A stretch of DNA of 8,047 nucleotides from Oscillospiraceae bacterium (GTDB lineage Bacteria > Bacillota > Clostridia > Oscillospirales > Acutalibacteraceae): assembly GCA_031283835.1 (NCBI GenBank), contig JAITBA010000190.1, positions 1 through 8,047 on the forward strand, read 5' to 3'. The notes below the pieces were generated by a model. The model saw only the letters and a program-made list of their open reading frames with translations, did not search any database and was not told the DNA's origin. Shown piece after piece: positions 6,254 to 8,047 of this stretch; the first letter of the stretch is position 1, and every line of letters starts with the position of its first letter. A program made the position numbers and the translations under genes.

Positions 6254-7279
6254 TTAGGGCGACGGCCAGCCATCCGGCCAGGTGGTGGTGACGGGCGCCT
6301 TGGTGGTTGTGGCGGGCGCCTTGGTGGTCGTGCTCCGGTTGGTGTAGGTGTAGCGCGTTGTGCTGGTGGTGGTGGCGGGCTTTGTTGTTGTTGTGGTGGT
6401 GGTGCTCGTTGTGTCTGTGGGGGCGGTTGTGGTGGCGGAGGAATCCGTAGCGGTGGAGCTAACGGGGTAGGTGGTGGACGGAGCGGTGGTTTTGGCGGTG
6501 GTTTTGGTTGTGGCCGTGGGCACGGTCTGCTTGGTGGTGGGGTAGGTGACCGGCGCGTAGGTGGGGTAGGAATAACTGGGGTAGGTATAATTTGGATACG
6601 TGCTGCGGGCGGTGGAAATTGTTGGGTAATAATAGCTGGGCACATAGGCGGGGTAGGTGGAATTGACGGGGTAGGTATAGCCGAAACCGGGCGTGACGAG
6701 GGTGGGCGCGGCGGGCGTCACCGTGAGGGCGGACACCAGGCTGATATACATTTCGGCCGTGCCCGAGGCAGGGCACATGCGCAGGGGCGGTTCTGTTTCG
6801 ATGGGCGCGCCGTCTATTTCCCAGGCAAGGAGCGTGGTTTCGGCCATGGCAATGGCGGTTTCGTATGTGGACGAGTTCCCCGCGACGGAAGTGACCGTGA
6901 CGTTGGACACGTTGCTCACCCCAAGGTAGGCCAGCAGTGAGCGCAGGGTGATGCCTTTGTAGGTGTTTGTCACGGTGAAGCCGGCGCTGTTGGTGCTGGT
7001 CATTTCTTGCTCCACCAGCTGCAAATACTGCGCCTCTTCGCTGGTGAACTGCGTAATGCCCTCCACGCCGCTGATTGCGATTTGCCAGTTGCCGGGCGTG
7101 GCAAGGACCGGGGTTCCAGCGTCGGTGGCAAATTCAAAATCCGTGGTTTCTTGCGTGGGGTCGCTGGCGTTCTCGTCGTCCTCCGGCGGGTTCTTTTTGC
7201 AGGCGGCGAAGACGAGCACCAACACGCTCGCCATCAACAACGCCGCCAGGACCCTTTTGATTGGTGTTTTTTGCTTCAT
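6254..7279 (-). CDS. Lipoprotein with molybdopterin-oxidoreductase-like (SUOX) domain and Tyr-Pro/Thr-rich tail
   Basis: A 341-residue protein from ATG 7279. It has a basic start, a hydrophobic stretch (10-24) and a lipobox-like VFAAC with Cys27, so it is probably lipid-anchored outside the cell; Phe at -3 is less usual. An acidic linker (about 28-50) follows. Residues about 65-188 resemble the molybdopterin-binding oxidoreductase fold: WQIAISGV, YKGITLRSLLAYLGV (107-121), TLLAWEIDGAPI (149-160), PPLRM (164-168), then a final strand. I see no Cys in the usual Mo-ligand region, so it is probably a cofactor-less, perhaps binding, domain. Residues 201-248 are rich in Tyr-Pro units and 249-333 are mostly Thr. 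Such tails resemble wall-spanning or O-glycosylated stalks, but here the tail is C-terminal and ends in WPDGWPSP with no sorting signal. A TTG at 7288 with AAGGG upstream is an alternative start (344 residues). Confidence 0.8.
   Translation of the reverse strand: MKQKTPIKRVLAALLMASVLVLVFAACKKNPPEDDENASDPTQETTDFEFATDAGTPVLATPGNWQIAISGVEGITQFTSEEAQYLQLVEQEMTSTNSAGFTVTNTYKGITLRSLLAYLGVSNVSNVTVTSVAGNSSTYETAIAMAETTLLAWEIDGAPIETEPPLRMCPASGTAEMYISLVSALTVTPAAPTLVTPGFGYTYPVNSTYPAYVPSYYYPTISTARSTYPNYTYPSYSYPTYAPVTYPTTKQTVPTATTKTTAKTTAPSTTYPVSSTATDSSATTTAPTDTTSTTTTTTTKPATTTSTTRYTYTNRSTTTKAPATTTKAPVTTTWPDGWPSP
6281..6679 (-). repeat. Low-complexity coding tract (Tyr-Pro then Thr-rich)
   Basis: This encodes the C-terminal low-complexity tail of the lipoprotein. 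Positions 6679-6536 encode repeated Tyr-Pro units, seen on the plus strand as recurring GGGGTAGG. Positions 6535-6281 encode mostly Thr from ACC, ACA and ACG/ACT codons, seen on the plus strand as GTG/GTT triplets. The plus strand is therefore very rich in G and T with many GG runs. Triplet slippage would change tail length without breaking frame. Confidence 0.8.
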
Positions 7280-7323
7280 AAGATACAAACCTGCCCTTCA
7301 ACACAGCAATATCTAAAGGTAAA

Positions 7324-7369
7324 AATCTTTTGCAACCCCCCGCCAAAGCCGGTTTGTGCCAAAAAGATT
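7324..7369 (-). other. Interrupted hairpin in the lipoprotein mRNA leader
   Basis: AATCTTTT (7324-7331) and AAAAGATT (7362-7369) are perfect inverted repeats. Inside them AACC and GGTT (leader-strand sense) can also pair, leaving a GC-rich loop. In the minus-strand transcript this starts at about the predicted +1 and lies about 45 bases before the start codon. It may stabilise the mRNA 5' end or regulate translation; no known riboswitch class is recognised. The function is inferred. Confidence 0.4.
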
Positions 7370-7383
7370 ATATTTATTATAAC
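7354..7383 (+). promoter_or_regulatory. Possible weak promoter for the flippase gene
   Basis: TTGTGC (7354-7359) and TATAAC (7378-7383) are separated by 18 bp. The -10 overlaps the opposite-strand -10 of the lipoprotein promoter, so the two could interfere. The predicted start near 7390 gives a leader of about 75 nt. The match is moderate and other AT-rich sites exist nearby. Confidence 0.35.
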
Positions 7384-7404
7384 GCATTTTTATCTGAAAT
7401 GCAA
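7376..7404 (-). promoter_or_regulatory. Sigma-A type promoter for the lipoprotein gene
   Basis: On the minus strand, TTGCAT (7404-7399) and a perfect TATAAT (7381-7376) have a 17-bp spacer. The predicted start is near 7369, giving a leader of about 90 nt. A second TATAAT (7372-7367) lies just downstream and could serve as an alternative -10, but without a clear -35. Confidence 0.75.
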
Positions 7405-7465
7405 GAGCTATTTTGGGCTTTTCCAACATATAAATAAGACAATCCACCAAAAACAGGAGATGCCC

Positions 7466-8047
7466 ATGGAAAACACCCGCAAGCTGATTCTTAACACCGT
7501 GCTGCTCACGGCCGCTTCGTTCCTCATGCAAACGGTGACCGTCGCCTACAATGTATATCTTGCCAACAAAATTGGCACGGTGGGCATTGGGCTGTTTCAG
7601 CTCACGCTCACGGTGTATGCCATGGCGCTCACCTTTGGGTGCGCGGGCGTGCGCCTGGGGGCAACCCGGCTGAACATCGACCTGCTTTCCAAAGATTCCC
7701 AGGCGTCCCTGCGGCGCTCCATGCTGCTGTGCATGGGGTACGCCCTTTGTGTGAGCCTTATTGTTGCTTTGTCGTTGTTTGGGGCGTCTTCCCTCATTGC
7801 CGCGCAATGGCTGCACGATGTGCGCACGGCCGCGCCGTTGCGTTGGCTGGCGGTGGGCCTGCCCTTTGTTTCGGTCACGGCGGCCATGCAGGGCTACTTC
7901 ACCGCTGTGCGCACCGTATATAAAAGCGCGCTGTCGCAGGGCTTTGAGCAGGCGGTGCGCATTGGCTGCGTCATGTTTTTTTTGGGAAAAATGCTGCCGG
8001 GCGGCACCGATAACGCCTGTCTTGCCATTGTCTATGGCATGGTGGCG
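7466..8047 (+). CDS. SpoVB/MATE-type polysaccharide flippase, N-terminal part (cut by window edge)
   Basis: An open frame runs from ATG 7466 to the window end with no stop, giving 194 residues. AGGAGA (7455-7460) lies five bases before the start. The protein begins MENTRKLILNTVLLTAASFL and continues with hydrophobic segments of the MATE/MOP exporter fold. Visible parts are VTVAYNVYLANKIGTVGIGLFQL (about 24-46), a second membrane segment with a Gly-rich turn (GCAGVRLGATRLN), a segment near 86-107, and GYFTAVRTVYKSALSQGFEQAVRIG, which resembles the polysaccharide-flippase/stage V sporulation protein B subfamily. Such proteins flip lipid-linked sugar precursors across the membrane. Full length is usually near 450-550 residues, so most of it is missing. 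Whether it is true SpoVB or another oligosaccharide flippase cannot be told from this part, so no symbol is given. Confidence 0.85.
   Translation, partial: MENTRKLILNTVLLTAASFLMQTVTVAYNVYLANKIGTVGIGLFQLTLTVYAMALTFGCAGVRLGATRLNIDLLSKDSQASLRRSMLLCMGYALCVSLIVALSLFGASSLIAAQWLHDVRTAAPLRWLAVGLPFVSVTAAMQGYFTAVRTVYKSALSQGFEQAVRIGCVMFFLGKMLPGGTDNACLAIVYGMVA

Noticed and set aside
5893..6645. A 250-codon minus-strand open frame, Pro-rich then covering both repeat copies
   Set aside because: It overlaps the lipoprotein gene in another frame and runs through two terminator hairpins and into the permease 3' end. Its Pro-rich part is an alternate-frame reading of the Thr tract. I considered a repeat-encoded peptide but saw no start signal.
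6098..6940. A 280-codon plus-strand open frame rich in Gly and Val
   Set aside because: It is the antisense shadow of the Thr-rich lipoprotein tail. The glycine runs come from GGT/GTG triplets and there is no ribosome binding site.

Overview
The window looks like chromosomal DNA from a fairly GC-rich member of the Clostridia (Bacillota), possibly the Oscillospirales. This is inferred from MutS2 with a C-terminal Smr domain, a SpoVB/MATE-like flippase start, Gram-positive type signal peptides, strong AGGAG-like ribosome binding sites and near-consensus sigma-A promoters in AT-rich gaps. No rRNA, tRNA, CRISPR array, transposase or phage gene is visible.

Layout. Positions 1-4369 read leftward as one probable operon. 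A secreted LCAT-like alpha/beta hydrolase comes first, followed after 39 bp by mutS2, followed by a family 2 glycosyltransferase whose start overlaps the mutS2 stop and which runs off the window edge. A well-formed minus-strand promoter lies before the hydrolase. A perfect-consensus plus-strand promoter diverges from it and drives a 449-residue permease of the ion transporter (SLC13/ArsB/NhaD-like) superfamily, with a 12-bp palindrome in its leader.

The permease converges with a leftward lipoprotein gene. The 327-bp gap between them holds two copies of an 80-bp element (67 of 70 core bases identical). Each copy contains the same terminator hairpin. Other small inverted repeats lie before the first copy and between the two. 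The lipoprotein carries a molybdopterin-oxidoreductase-like (SUOX) domain that probably lacks its cofactor, then a Tyr-Pro-rich stretch and a long Thr-rich tail. Its leader can fold into an interrupted hairpin. A divergent gap then leads to the 5' part of a SpoVB/MATE-type flippase, cut by the right edge.

The genes do not form an obvious single pathway. MutS2 is a housekeeping ribosome-rescue or recombination factor. The hydrolase, lipoprotein, permease, glycosyltransferase and flippase all act at or on the cell envelope. I see no convincing new defence or mobile system. The least explained parts are the duplicated terminator-bearing element and the lipoprotein with its degenerate domain and low-complexity tail.
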